The notes under the pieces were generated by a model. The model saw nothing but the letters and a program-made list of their open reading frames with translations. It had not been told where the DNA came from and ran no database searches. A program made the position numbers and the translations under genes. DNA of 64,000 nt, taken from Amycolatopsis sp. WQ 127309. GTDB taxonomy: Bacteria; Actinomycetota; Actinomycetes; Mycobacteriales; Pseudonocardiaceae. The DNA lies in the NCBI RefSeq assembly GCF_023023025.1, contig NZ_CP095481.1, forward strand, positions 4,960,001-5,024,000, read 5' to 3'. Positions within the stretch are counted from its first letter, which is position 1; the number at the start of each line of letters is the position of its first letter. Shown one piece after another: positions 50,211 through 58,374 of the stretch.

Positions 50211-50535
50211 GTGAAGATCGTCGTGCTGGGCGCTACCGGGCTCGTCGGCCGGGCCGTCGTCGCCGCTCTCGGGCCGCGCCACGAGATCGTGCCCGTCTCA
50301 CGGACGTCGCCGGTCCGCGCCGACCTCACCGACGACCAGGTGCTCGACGACCTGCGCGGCCGCCGAGCTGACGCGCGGGCTGCGCGTCAACGTCGTCAGC
50401 CCGGGCTGGATCAGCGAAACCCTTGAAGCCATGGGCGAAGACGGCCACCGCGGGACACCGGTGGCCGTCGTCGCCGAGGCCTACCGGGACCTCGTCGAAG
50501 GCGACGCGAACGGAACGATCGTCAGGCCGCGGTAG
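50211..50535 (+). pseudogene. SDR-family gene with large internal deletion
   Basis: The N-terminal part (MKIVVLGATGLVGRAVVAAL, cofactor loop GATGLVG) reads in one frame to about 50350. The C-terminal part, from about 50362, continues in another frame as ELTRGLRVNVVSPGW, then ETLEAMGEDG and VAEAYRDLVEGDANG to TAG at 50533. These are the two ends of a short-chain dehydrogenase of about 200 residues; about 95-110 central residues, including the catalytic Tyr-Lys, are missing and the frame is broken. Function is almost certainly lost. The 3' end overlaps the convergent AhpD-like gene. Confidence 0.8.
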
Positions 50536-51076
50536 CGTGCCAGGCGTGGGCGGCGAAGACGTCGTCCAGCGGTGCTCCCGTCAGGCGGTTCGCGAACGTC
50601 GACAGCGTGTAGGTTCCGATACCCAGCACCACTTCCAGCGCGTTCCGCGGCGTGTAACCCGCGCCGGTGAACGCGTCCAGCGCAGACGGCGGGACCTCGC
50701 CGGTCGTGTCCATGACCGCGTGCACGAACCCGCGCAACGCCTCCAGCCGCGGTGAGGGCAGCGCCGACTCCGCACGCAGCGCCGTGACCAGTTCCGGTGC
50801 GGCGGCGAGGCCGTGCAGGGAAGCCGTGTGCATGGCGACGCAGAGGTGGCAGCCGTTGCGGGCGGCGACCGTCATGATCAGGACCTCGCGGTCCAGCGCC
50901 GGCAGGGTGGTGGACTCGAAGATCGCGTTCAGCTTGAGGAAGCCGTTCAGCAGTTCGGGTGACGTCGCCAGGCGGGCGACGGCGGCCGGGACGTGGCCGC
51001 CGAACTTCTTCGCCGTGGCCGCCATCGCGGGCCGGGCGGCCGGGGGAGCAGACTTCGGGGTGTGATCGGGGAACAA
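50522..51076 (-). CDS. AhpD-like carboxymuconolactone decarboxylase family protein
   Basis: 184 residues from TTG at 51076 with GGAG five bases upstream; the ATG at 51025 is an alternative. The alkylhydroperoxidase site CHLCVAMHT has two Cys and the His of AhpD. Such proteins reduce peroxides or serve as thiol partners. It is divergent from a MarR gene across a palindrome, which suggests oxidant-responsive control. The SDR remnant faces it. Confidence 0.88.
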   Translation of the reverse strand: MFPDHTPKSAPPAARPAMAATAKKFGGHVPAAVARLATSPELLNGFLKLNAIFESTTLPALDREVLIMTVAARNGCHLCVAMHTASLHGLAAAPELVTALRAESALPSPRLEALRGFVHAVMDTTGEVPPSALDAFTGAGYTPRNALEVVLGIGTYTLSTFANRLTGAPLDDVFAAHAWHATAA

Positions 51077-51095
51077 GACGTCTCCAGACGTAGGA

Positions 51096-51136
51096 TCGAC
51101 AACGTGGTTGTCGAAACCGTAAACCTGGTTGTCGAA
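51096..51136. promoter_or_regulatory. MarR operator pair between AhpD-like and MarR genes
   Basis: A perfect palindrome with eight-base arms TCGACAAC-GTG-GTTGTCGA occupies 51096-51114. A second half-site GGTTGTCGAA recurs at 51127-51136. The dimension and the TTGTCGA word are typical of MarR boxes. It lies 20 bases from the AhpD-like start and 37 from the MarR start. Confidence 0.75.
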
Positions 51137-51150
51137 CTTGGCAAGGGGCT

Positions 51151-51615
51151 ATGACCGACGTACCCGGCTACGAGCTGCCGTTCCTGCTCTTCGGCGGCTT
51201 CCGCACGCTCATCGACCGCTTGCACGCCGAGCTCGCGCGCCGCGGGCACGCGGGCGTCCGGCCGTCGTACGGCTTCGCGATGCAGGCCATCGGCGTCCAG
51301 GGCGCGACGGCGTCCGAGATCGGCCGGCGCCTCGGCGTCTCCAAGCAGGCGGCGGGCAAGACAGTCGAGCGGCTCGAGGCGCTGGGGTACGCCGAGCGAG
51401 CCGACGACCCGGCCGACGCGCGCCGCAAGATCGTGCGGCTCACCGCGCACGGCGTCGACGCCCTCACGAAGTCGGCGGAGATCTTCGACGAGCTGCGCGC
51501 CGACTGGGCACGCACGGTGGGCACCGAGCGGATGGCGGCGCTGGAGACCGACCTGCGCGCCGTCGTCGGCCCGGCGGCCTACCGCCTCGACGCGGCGGGC
51601 TGGTTCACGAGCTAG
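51151..51615 (+). CDS. MarR family transcriptional regulator
   Basis: 154 residues from ATG at 51151, AAGGGG upstream. The winged helix is visible: TASEIGRRLGVSKQAAGKTVERL, split, then YAERADDPADARRKIVRLTAHG, the wing signature DxRxK. It probably represses itself and the divergent AhpD-like gene through the palindrome between them. It lacks an obvious redox Cys (no Cys is seen in the chain), so it should sense a ligand rather than thiol oxidation. Its end overlaps the convergent cupin gene by four bases. Confidence 0.9.
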   Translation: MTDVPGYELPFLLFGGFRTLIDRLHAELARRGHAGVRPSYGFAMQAIGVQGATASEIGRRLGVSKQAAGKTVERLEALGYAERADDPADARRKIVRLTAHGVDALTKSAEIFDELRADWARTVGTERMAALETDLRAVVGPAAYRLDAAGWFTS

Positions 51616-52028
51616 AAGCCGCAGCCCGGGTTCGGCGCGTCCTCCGAGAGCGGGCTGCCCGCCGGGAGCACGTACAGGACTTCGAGGACCATCGGCGTCG
51701 TCCCGAGGTTGCGGCCGATGTGCACCTGGTCGGGCCGCTCGGTGAACGCCTGCCCGGTGCGGTAGCGGCCGTCGAAGGAGCAGTCGGCCAGGTTGTGCGT
51801 CAGCGTTCCCGCCTTCACGTACGCGTAGAGCGTGCCGTCGTGGAAGTGCCAGCCGGTGTAGCCGCCGGGCTGGATGGTGATCTCCCGCAGCGTGTAGTCG
51901 GTGTGGCCGATCGTTTTCTGCGACAGGATCGTGCCGGTGACCCCGCTGCCCGGCGTCGCGGACGCGGTGGCGGGCAGCACCAGCAAGGCCGCGAGTACGG
52001 CGGTGGTGACGGCGATCGGCTTGCGCAT
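51612..52028 (-). CDS. secreted cupin-domain protein
   Basis: 138 residues from ATG at 52028. The signal peptide has basic start MRKP, hydrophobic VTTAVLAALLVLPA and cleavage after TASA (about residue 23). The mature part is one cupin barrel with GYTGWHFHDGTLYAYVKAG (metal ligands His-His) and DQVHIGRN. Two Cys (LADCSF and NPGCGF) may bridge it. Exported cupins of this type are common in actinomycetes and without known role. It follows the acyl-CoA ligase gene by seven bases. Confidence 0.82.
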   Translation of the reverse strand: MRKPIAVTTAVLAALLVLPATASATPGSGVTGTILSQKTIGHTDYTLREITIQPGGYTGWHFHDGTLYAYVKAGTLTHNLADCSFDGRYRTGQAFTERPDQVHIGRNLGTTPMVLEVLYVLPAGSPLSEDAPNPGCGF

Positions 52029-52035
52029 CGGGCGT

Positions 52036-53529
52036 TCAGTCCTTCCGGAGGGTGCGCCGCAGCATCTTGCCCGACTCCGTGCGCGGCAGCTGCTCGGTGA
52101 AGTCGAACCGTTTGGGGGTCTTGAACCCGGCCAGTGCGGCGCGGCAGTGCTCGGCCAGCCGCGCGGCCAGGGCGTCGTCACCCGGCACGCCGGGGATCGG
52201 CTGGACGACGGCGATCACCCGCTGGCCCCACTCGTCGTCCGGCTCGCCGATCACCGCCGCGTCGGCGACGTCCGGGTGGGAGAGCAGCCGCGCCTCGATC
52301 TCGGCCGGGTAGATGTTGACCCCGCCCGAGAGGATCAGGTCGGTGCGGCGGTCGAGCAGGAACACGCGGCCTTCGGTGTCGCGGTGGCCGAAGTCGCCCA
52401 CCGTCAGGAATTCGCCCGATCGGGCGGCCGCTGTCTTCGCCGGGTCGCCGAGGTAGTCGAGCGCGGTGTGCGCCGAGCTGAAGTAGATCGTGCCGGGCTC
52501 GCCGGCCGGCACCTCGGCGCCGTCGTCGTCGACGATCTTCAGCCGCACGCCGGTCAGCGGCCGGCCGACCGTGCCCGGCGCCGCCAGCCACTCCGCCGCG
52601 GTGACGCCGCAGATCAGGCCCTCCGACGCGCCGTAGTACTCGTGCACGACCGGGCCGAGCCACGCGATCATCCGCTCCTTGACCTCGGGCGGGCACGGCG
52701 CCGCGCCGTGGATCACGCTCACCAGGCTCGCCAGGTCGTACCGCGCGCGGACGTCGTCGGGCAGCCGCAGCAGCCGGTGGAACATGGTCGGCACGAGGTG
52801 GGTGCTCGTCACCTGATGGCGTTCGATCAGCCGCAGCGTCTCCTCGGCGTCGAACTTGTCCATCAGCACGGCGGAGTGCCCGAGGTGCATCGCGTTGACG
52901 CTGAACGAGCCCGGCGCGGCGTGGTAGAGCGGGCAAGCGACCAAGTGCACGCCCGGGCCCTCGTGGACGTCCATCATCGCGAGCAGGTCGTGGTGGATTT
53001 CGTGCAGGGACGGCGGTTTCCCGCTGAGCGCGCGGCGGACGCCCTTCGGCCGGCCCGTGGTGCCCGACGTGTAGAGCATCGTCTGCCCGGCCGTCCGCGG
53101 TTCCGGCGCGGTCGACGGCTCGTCCTCGCCCCAGGACGCGTAGTCCGCCCAGCCGTCCGCCGCGCCGACCGAAAAGCGTTCTACGGAGTCCAAAGGCGGG
53201 CAGGAACGCGCGATGTCCGCGTCCGCGACGACGACGCGCGCGCCGCTGTTGCCGACGACATAGGCGATTTCCTCGGCGGAGGACCGGTAGTTGACCGGCG
53301 TGAAGTACATCCCCGCCTGCAGGGTGGCGAACAGCAGCTCGAAGTACGGGAGTCCGTTGTGGACGATCGCGACGACGCCGTCGCCCGCGCCGAGGCCGAG
53401 CCGGTGCAGGGCGTGCGTCAGCCGGTTCGCCCGCGCGGCCAGCTCGCCGAAGGTCGCGGACCGCCCGTCCGGGGCGAGCACCGCGAGCCGGTCCGGGTGC
53501 TGTGCGGCGACGTCGTAGAAGGTGCTCAC
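52036..53529 (-). CDS. acyl-CoA synthetase (AMP-binding, FadD-like)
   Basis: 497 residues from GTG at 53529. Adenylate motifs: TMLYTSGTTGRPKGV (P-loop, about residue 150), YYGASEG, the hinge DRRTDLILSGGVNIYPAEIE split around residue 395, and the catalytic Lys in RTESGKMLRR near the end. It activates a carboxylic acid to its CoA ester. The divergent gene at 53561 encodes an acyl-CoA dehydrogenase, so the pair likely starts degradation of the same acid. The chain type is not readable. Confidence 0.92.
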   Translation of the reverse strand: MSTFYDVAAQHPDRLAVLAPDGRSATFGELAARANRLTHALHRLGLGAGDGVVAIVHNGLPYFELLFATLQAGMYFTPVNYRSSAEEIAYVVGNSGARVVVADADIARSCPPLDSVERFSVGAADGWADYASWGEDEPSTAPEPRTAGQTMLYTSGTTGRPKGVRRALSGKPPSLHEIHHDLLAMMDVHEGPGVHLVACPLYHAAPGSFSVNAMHLGHSAVLMDKFDAEETLRLIERHQVTSTHLVPTMFHRLLRLPDDVRARYDLASLVSVIHGAAPCPPEVKERMIAWLGPVVHEYYGASEGLICGVTAAEWLAAPGTVGRPLTGVRLKIVDDDGAEVPAGEPGTIYFSSAHTALDYLGDPAKTAAARSGEFLTVGDFGHRDTEGRVFLLDRRTDLILSGGVNIYPAEIEARLLSHPDVADAAVIGEPDDEWGQRVIAVVQPIPGVPGDDALAARLAEHCRAALAGFKTPKRFDFTEQLPRTESGKMLRRTLRKD

Positions 53530-53560
53530 GCACCGCACGCTACCGGGTACGGTGCGACGC

Positions 53561-54697
53561 ATGGACGTGGACGTTTTCGGGCAGGTGCTCGGCGCGGTGC
53601 GGGAGTTCGTGCGCAAGGAGGTCGTCCCGCGCGAGGCGGAAATCGACGAAACCGACGAAATCCCCGTCGAGATCCGGGAGAAAGCGGCCGAACTGGGCCT
53701 GTTCGGCTGGGCGCTGCCCGAGGAGTACGGCGGCCTCGGCCTCGGCATGGCCGAAGACGTCCGGCTGGCCGTCGAGCTCGGCTGGACGACGCCCGCGTTC
53801 CGGTCCCTGTTCGGCACCAACAACGGCATCGCGGGCCAGGCGATCGTGCACTACGGGACGCCGGATCAGCGCACCCGCTGGCTGCCCCGGCTCGCCGCCG
53901 GCCAGGCGATCGCGTCGTTCGCGCTCACCGAGGCCGAAGCCGGCTCCGACCCCAGCAGGCTCACCAGCCGCGCGGTCCGCGACGGCGACCGCTACCGGCT
54001 CTCGGGCACCAAGCGGTTCATCACCAACGCGCCGCTCGCCGAGGTCTTCGTCGTGTTCGCGCGCACCGAACCGGACAGCGCGGGCAGCCGCGGCATCTCC
54101 GCGCTGCTGGTGCCCGCGGGCGCGCCCGGCGTCACCGTCGGCCCGCACGACGCCAAGATGGGCCAGGCCGGCGCGTGGACGTCGGAGGTGGTCTTCGACG
54201 ACGTCGAGGTGCCGGCGGACGCGCTCGTCGGCGAGGCGGGCAAGGGCTTCGGCATCGCGATGGCCTCGCTCGCCCGCGGCCGGCTGCACATCGCGGCGCT
54301 CTGCGTCGGCATGGCGGAACGCGCGCTGGCCGAAGCCGTCGAGTACGCGCGCACGGCCCGCCAGGGCGGTCACCCGATCGGGGAGTTCCAGCTGGTGCAG
54401 GCGCTGCTGGCGGAGTCGTACGCCGAGCTCGCGGCCGGCCGCGCGATGGTGCACGACGCCGCCGCGCAGTACGACTCGGGCGAGGACCGCAAGCTCGGGC
54501 CGTCGTCGGCGAAGCTGTTCTGCACCGAGATGCTCGGCCGGGTCGCCGACCGCGCGGTGCAGGTGCACGGCGGGATGGGGTACGTCCGGGGCGTCACGGT
54601 CGAGCGGATCTACCGCGACGCGCGGCTGTTCCGGATCTACGAGGGCACCAGCGAGATCCAGAAGCTCGTGATCGCGCGGCAGCTGCTCAAGGGCTGA
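53561..54697 (+). CDS. acyl-CoA dehydrogenase
   Basis: 378 residues from ATG at 53561. The N-terminal helical domain, the flavin loop FALTEAEAGSDPS, the KRFITNA stretch and the catalytic Glu in IYEGTSEIQK are all present. It introduces a double bond into acyl-CoA with FAD and passes electrons to ETF. It is divergent from the acyl-CoA ligase by 31 bases; that gap is too short for separate operators, so the two are probably switched together. Confidence 0.93.
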   Translation: MDVDVFGQVLGAVREFVRKEVVPREAEIDETDEIPVEIREKAAELGLFGWALPEEYGGLGLGMAEDVRLAVELGWTTPAFRSLFGTNNGIAGQAIVHYGTPDQRTRWLPRLAAGQAIASFALTEAEAGSDPSRLTSRAVRDGDRYRLSGTKRFITNAPLAEVFVVFARTEPDSAGSRGISALLVPAGAPGVTVGPHDAKMGQAGAWTSEVVFDDVEVPADALVGEAGKGFGIAMASLARGRLHIAALCVGMAERALAEAVEYARTARQGGHPIGEFQLVQALLAESYAELAAGRAMVHDAAAQYDSGEDRKLGPSSAKLFCTEMLGRVADRAVQVHGGMGYVRGVTVERIYRDARLFRIYEGTSEIQKLVIARQLLKG

Positions 54698-54698
54698 C

Positions 54699-54729
54699 TT
54701 GCGCTGGAGTGCACTCCAGCTCTTAACGT
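54699..54729 (+). promoter_or_regulatory. MerR-type long-spacer promoter with 16-base palindrome
   Basis: TTGCGC (54699-54704) and TAACGT or TTAACG (54723-54729) stand 18-19 bases apart, longer than the normal 17. The perfect palindrome CTGGAGTGCACTCCAG (54704-54719) fills the spacer. This is the design that MerR-family activators twist into working shape. The -10 ends only about seven bases before the ATG at 54736, so the message should be leaderless. Confidence 0.7.
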
Positions 54730-54735
54730 CGGGGT

Positions 54736-55686
54736 ATGACCACTGCACAGCACAAGATCGGCTCGGGCTTCGACGCCACCAGCACGGCGTCCGGCGTCCT
54801 GGCCGGCATCGACCTGACCGGCAAGCTCGCGATCGTCACCGGCGGCTACTCCGGCATCGGGCTCGAGACGACGCGCGCGCTGACGCAGGCGGGCGCGCAC
54901 GTCGTCGTCCCGGCCCGCCGCCGCGTGACGGCGGAGGAAGCGTTGCGGGACTTGAAGAACGTCGAGATCGTCGAGCTGGACCTCGGTGACCTCGACAGCG
55001 TCCGCGCGTTCGCCGAGCGATTCGTCGCGTCCGGGCGCGGCATCGACGTCTTCATCGGCAGCGCCGGGATCATGGCGGCGCCGGAGACCCGCGTCGGCCC
55101 GGGCTGGGAGGCGCAGTTCGCGACCAACCACCTCGGCCACTTCGCCCTGGTGAACCGGCTCTGGCCCGCGTTCAACCCGGGCGCCCGTATCGTCTCGGTG
55201 TCCTCGCGCGGCCACCACTTCGGCCCGGTCCGCTTCGACGACCTGAACTTCGAGCAGGGGTACGACAAGTGGCTCGCCTACGGCCAGGCGAAGACGGCGA
55301 ACGTCCTGTTCGCGGTCCAGCTCGACAAGCTCGCGCAGGGCCACGGCGTGCGCGCGTTCGCCCTGCACCCGGGCCGGATCCTGACCGACCTGGTGCGCCA
55401 CCTGAGCCGTCAGGAGCTGATCGACGCGGGCATGGTCGACGACACTGGGCAGGTCACCGGAATCGGGGCCAAGACGCCCGAGCAGGGCGCCGCCACCCAG
55501 GTCTGGGCGGCGACGTCCCCGCAGCTCGACGGCCTCGGCGGCGTCTGCCTCGAAGACTGCGAGGTCGCCGAGCCCACCCCGGCCGACGGCACGCGCGTCG
55601 GCGTGCGCGACTACGCGATCGACCCGGCGCTCGCCGAGCGCCTGTGGACGGTGTCGGCCGAACTGACCGGTGTCAACGCCTTCTAG
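54736..55686 (+). CDS. short-chain dehydrogenase/reductase (retinol-dehydrogenase-like)
   Basis: 316 residues from ATG at 54736. Cofactor loop TGGYSGIG, SAGIM (NAG-type motif), the catalytic Ser in SVSSRG, and YGQAK (Tyr and Lys). It is longer than classical SDRs and ends in a C-terminal extension that may hold substrate, as in WW-domain oxidoreductase/protochlorophyllide-type SDRs. It is probably NADP-linked. Control by a MerR activator is inferred from the promoter. Its stop overlaps the convergent aminotransferase gene by four bases. Confidence 0.88.
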   Translation: MTTAQHKIGSGFDATSTASGVLAGIDLTGKLAIVTGGYSGIGLETTRALTQAGAHVVVPARRRVTAEEALRDLKNVEIVELDLGDLDSVRAFAERFVASGRGIDVFIGSAGIMAAPETRVGPGWEAQFATNHLGHFALVNRLWPAFNPGARIVSVSSRGHHFGPVRFDDLNFEQGYDKWLAYGQAKTANVLFAVQLDKLAQGHGVRAFALHPGRILTDLVRHLSRQELIDAGMVDDTGQVTGIGAKTPEQGAATQVWAATSPQLDGLGGVCLEDCEVAEPTPADGTRVGVRDYAIDPALAERLWTVSAELTGVNAF

Positions 55687-56861
55687 AGCTTCTCGACCGC
55701 CTTCACGAGCAGCTCGATCTCGTCCTCGGTGTTGTAGTAGTGCACCGACGCCCGGACGAGGTCCGGCAGCTCGCGCGCGGTGAAGTCGAACTGCGCGGAC
55801 GTGCGCGACGACACCGACGTGTTGATCCCCGCCTCCGCCAGCCGTGCCTTGATGTCCGCGGCGGGTGTGCCCTCGACGCTGAACGTGACGATGCCGCACT
55901 TCTTCACGCCGACGTCGCGCACCTGGGCGCCGACGTCGGCGAGCCGGCCGCGCAGCGTCCCGGCCAGGGCAGCGACGCGGGCTTCGATGGCCGGCAGGCC
56001 CCACTCGAGCGCGTAGTCGATCGCCGCGCCGAGGCCGAAGACCGCGGCGAAGTCGCGTTCCCACACCTCGAAGCGCTTGGCGGTCGGGTCGACGACGTAC
56101 TCCGTGGGCGCCGTCCAGACCGCCGAGTGCAGGTCGAGCATCGCCGGCTCCAGCCCCTCCCGCAGCCGCGGGTGGACGTACAGGAAACCGGTGCCGCGCG
56201 GCCCGCGCAGGTACTTGCGGCCGGTCACCGACAGCGCGTCGCACTTCAGGCGCGAGACGTCGAGGTCGAGCTGGCCCGCGGACTGGCACGCGTCGAGCAG
56301 GAACGGGATCCCGGCGGCTTCGGCGACCTCGCCGATCTCCTCGGCCGGGTTGACCAGCCCGCCCTGGGTGGGCACGTGGCTGACGGCGATCAGCTTGACG
56401 CTGCCGTCGATCCGGCGCTTCAGGTCCTCGACGTCGAGCTGGCCGGACTCGTCGTCGCCGACCACCTCGACGACCGCGCCGGTGCGCCGGGCGATCTGCA
56501 GGTACGCGATCGCGTTGCTGGCGTACTCGGCGGTGGAGGTGAGGATCCGGTCGCCCGCGGCGAACGGCAGCGCGTAGAAGACGGCCTGCCAGGACCGCGT
56601 CGCGTTGTCGGTGATGGCGATGTCGTCGGGTTCGCCGCCGACCAGCCTCGCCGCCGACGTGTACACCGCCGCCAGCCTGTCCTTGGCTTCGGCGGCCGCT
56701 TCGTACCCGCCCATCAGCGCTTCGTGGCGCAGGTAGCCGACCACCGTGTCCGTCACGACGGCCGGGGGCAGGGCGGATCCGGCGTTGTTGAAGTGGACCA
56801 CTTCCGCGCAGCCGGGGGTCTCACGGCGGGCGCGGTCGACATCGAAGCCGTCAAAGGTCAT
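55683..56861 (-). CDS. class V aminotransferase-fold PLP enzyme
   Basis: 392 residues from ATG at 56861. VHFNNAGSALPP at the start, TDNATRSWQ, DACQSAGQL and the PLP Lys in TGRKYLRGPRGTGFLY are the landmarks of cysteine desulfurase/isopenicillin N epimerase-like enzymes. The desulfurase Cys loop is not evident; the region before the C-terminus has only KKCGIVTF, so a lyase or epimerase role is more likely. It is divergent from the GntR gene across a perfect palindrome. Confidence 0.87.
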   Translation of the reverse strand: MTFDGFDVDRARRETPGCAEVVHFNNAGSALPPAVVTDTVVGYLRHEALMGGYEAAAEAKDRLAAVYTSAARLVGGEPDDIAITDNATRSWQAVFYALPFAAGDRILTSTAEYASNAIAYLQIARRTGAVVEVVGDDESGQLDVEDLKRRIDGSVKLIAVSHVPTQGGLVNPAEEIGEVAEAAGIPFLLDACQSAGQLDLDVSRLKCDALSVTGRKYLRGPRGTGFLYVHPRLREGLEPAMLDLHSAVWTAPTEYVVDPTAKRFEVWERDFAAVFGLGAAIDYALEWGLPAIEARVAALAGTLRGRLADVGAQVRDVGVKKCGIVTFSVEGTPAADIKARLAEAGINTSVSSRTSAQFDFTARELPDLVRASVHYYNTEDEIELLVKAVEKL

Positions 56862-56885
56862 GCAAACTGAATACAGTACGACCCG

Positions 56886-56897
56886 ATTGCATGCAAT
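56886..56897. promoter_or_regulatory. candidate GntR operator ATTGCATGCAAT
   Basis: The 12-base perfect palindrome ATTGCATGCAAT lies nine bases before the GntR ATG. A second partial symmetry ACTGAATACAGT occurs at 56866-56877, just before the aminotransferase start. The form TTGnATnCAA is common for FCD-type GntR regulators. Confidence 0.7.
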
Positions 56898-56906
56898 ACT
56901 GCCCGG

Positions 56907-57539
56907 ATGGCCCGCACCCCTTTGCGCAGCGATCTCATCGAGGAGATCACCACCCGCGTGCTCGACGGGCGGCTCGCCGCCGGCGCCCGCGTCAACGAGG
57001 TGCACCTGGCCCGTGAGCTGGGCGTCAGCCGGACGCCGCTGCGGGAGGCGCTGATCGGGCTCGCCGGCCGCGGCCTGCTCGTTTCCGAGCCGGGGCGCGG
57101 CTTCCTCGTGCCGCCGTTCGACCCGGACGAGGCCCGCCGGCTCTACCCGCTGGTCGCCGAGCTGGAGGCCCTCGCCCTGCGCTGGACGTCGCCGCTGGAG
57201 CTCGCCGGGCTGCCCGACGCGCTCGACGTCGTCGCCGACGGGATGGCCGCGGCGCTGGAGCGCGGCGAGGATCTGTCCGAAGTGGACGAACGGTGGCACG
57301 CGCTGCTGCTGTCCCGCTGCCCGAACCCGCACCTGCTGCGGTTGATCGAGCAGACCAAGCCGCTGCTCAAGCGGTACGAATCGTGCTACTTCGGCGGGGC
57401 GGCCCGCGCCGGGGAGAGCATCGGCGAGCACCGCCGGATCGCCGCGGCACTGCGGGACGGCGACCTGCCGACGGCGTCCGCGGTGCTCGTCCGCAACTGG
57501 GTGAAAGCCTTGGCCTACCTGGGGAAGGACCAAAGATGA
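56907..57539 (+). CDS. GntR family regulator, FCD subgroup
   Basis: 210 residues from ATG at 56907; the short distance to the operator suggests little leader. The winged helix GARVNEVHLARELGVSRTPLREAL is split around residue 38, and the C-terminal all-helical FCD domain has the metal/ligand-binding Asp/His region around VDERWHALLL and HRRIAAAL. It should repress itself and the divergent aminotransferase. The stop overlaps the next gene (ATGA). Confidence 0.9.
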   Translation: MARTPLRSDLIEEITTRVLDGRLAAGARVNEVHLARELGVSRTPLREALIGLAGRGLLVSEPGRGFLVPPFDPDEARRLYPLVAELEALALRWTSPLELAGLPDALDVVADGMAAALERGEDLSEVDERWHALLLSRCPNPHLLRLIEQTKPLLKRYESCYFGGAARAGESIGEHRRIAAALRDGDLPTASAVLVRNWVKALAYLGKDQR

Positions 57540-58288
57540 TCATCGCGCACCTGAGCGACCTGCACCTCGACGACGGGCCGCGCGCGGAAGAACGCGTCGC
57601 CGCCGTGATGGCGTACCTGGACGGGCTGGCGGTCGGCGCCGTCGTCGTCACCGGCGACATCGCCGACCACGGCGCGGCCGCGGAGTACGCACGCGCCGCC
57701 GAACTGCTGAAGCACCCGGCACCGGTGCTGGTCTGTCCGGGCAACCACGACGTCCGCGCGGCTTTCCGGACCGGCCTGCTCGACCTGCCCGCGTCCGACG
57801 CGCCCATCGATCTCGCCCGGGAGGTCGACGGCGTGCTGTTCGCGATGTGCGACTCGACGATCCCCGGCCGCGGCGCGGGTTACCTCGCCGACGAGACGCT
57901 CACCTGGCTCGACGGCGTGCTGTCCGGCGGCGACGGCCCGGCGTTCGTCGCCTTCCACCACCCGCCGGTCGAGGTCGGCCTCCCGCTGGTGGACGGCATC
58001 CGCCAGACGGGGGAGGAGCGGCTGGCCGCGGTACTGGCCCGGCACCCGCGCGTGGTGGCGCTGCTGGCCGGCCACGTCCACACGGGCGCGTCGACGACGT
58101 TCGCCGGCGTGCCGCTGCGGATCGCGCCCGGCGTCGTGTCGACGTCGCTGCTGCCGGTCGAGCCGGGCGGCGACCGCGGCTGGGACGAGGGCGGCCCGCT
58201 GGAGCACGACCGGCCGCCGTCGCTGCTGCTGCACGCACTGCACGACGACGGCCGGGTGACCACGCACCACCGCACGCCCACATACTGA
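57536..58288 (+). CDS. calcineurin-like metallophosphoesterase, CpdA-like
   Basis: 250 residues, ATG within the GntR stop. All dimetal ligands are visible: DLHLD, GDIADHG, GNHD, FHHPP and GHVHTG. CpdA-type enzymes hydrolyse cyclic AMP or related phosphodiesters; whether this one uses cAMP is not known. Coupling with a GntR regulator and facing an aminotransferase suggests a ligand-breakdown role, by inference. A hairpin cluster follows. Confidence 0.9.
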   Translation: MIIAHLSDLHLDDGPRAEERVAAVMAYLDGLAVGAVVVTGDIADHGAAAEYARAAELLKHPAPVLVCPGNHDVRAAFRTGLLDLPASDAPIDLAREVDGVLFAMCDSTIPGRGAGYLADETLTWLDGVLSGGDGPAFVAFHHPPVEVGLPLVDGIRQTGEERLAAVLARHPRVVALLAGHVHTGASTTFAGVPLRIAPGVVSTSLLPVEPGGDRGWDEGGPLEHDRPPSLLLHALHDDGRVTTHHRTPTY

Positions 58289-58345
58289 GACTTCCCTCCC
58301 AAACGACGCATCTTTCCTAGGGAAAGTGACGCCTCAGGCCCTTGA

Positions 58346-58374
58346 GACGCCACTTTCCCGGGGAAAGTGGCGTC
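58346..58374. terminator. 29-base palindrome between metallophosphoesterase and CocE-like gene
   Basis: Arms GACGCCACTTTCCC (58346-58359) and GGGAAAGTGGCGTC (58361-58374) around G. Related words (GACGCATCTTTCC at 58302 and AGTGACGCCTCA at 58325) precede it, so three diverged copies of one sequence lie in this gap. It ends one base before the stop of the convergent gene. Confidence 0.8.

Noticed and set aside
50522..51076. AhpC/AhpD pair with the peroxiredoxin at 46791
   Set aside because: The AhpD-like gene is 3.3 kb away, under a MarR gene, and the peroxiredoxin is AhpE-like, which does not use AhpD.
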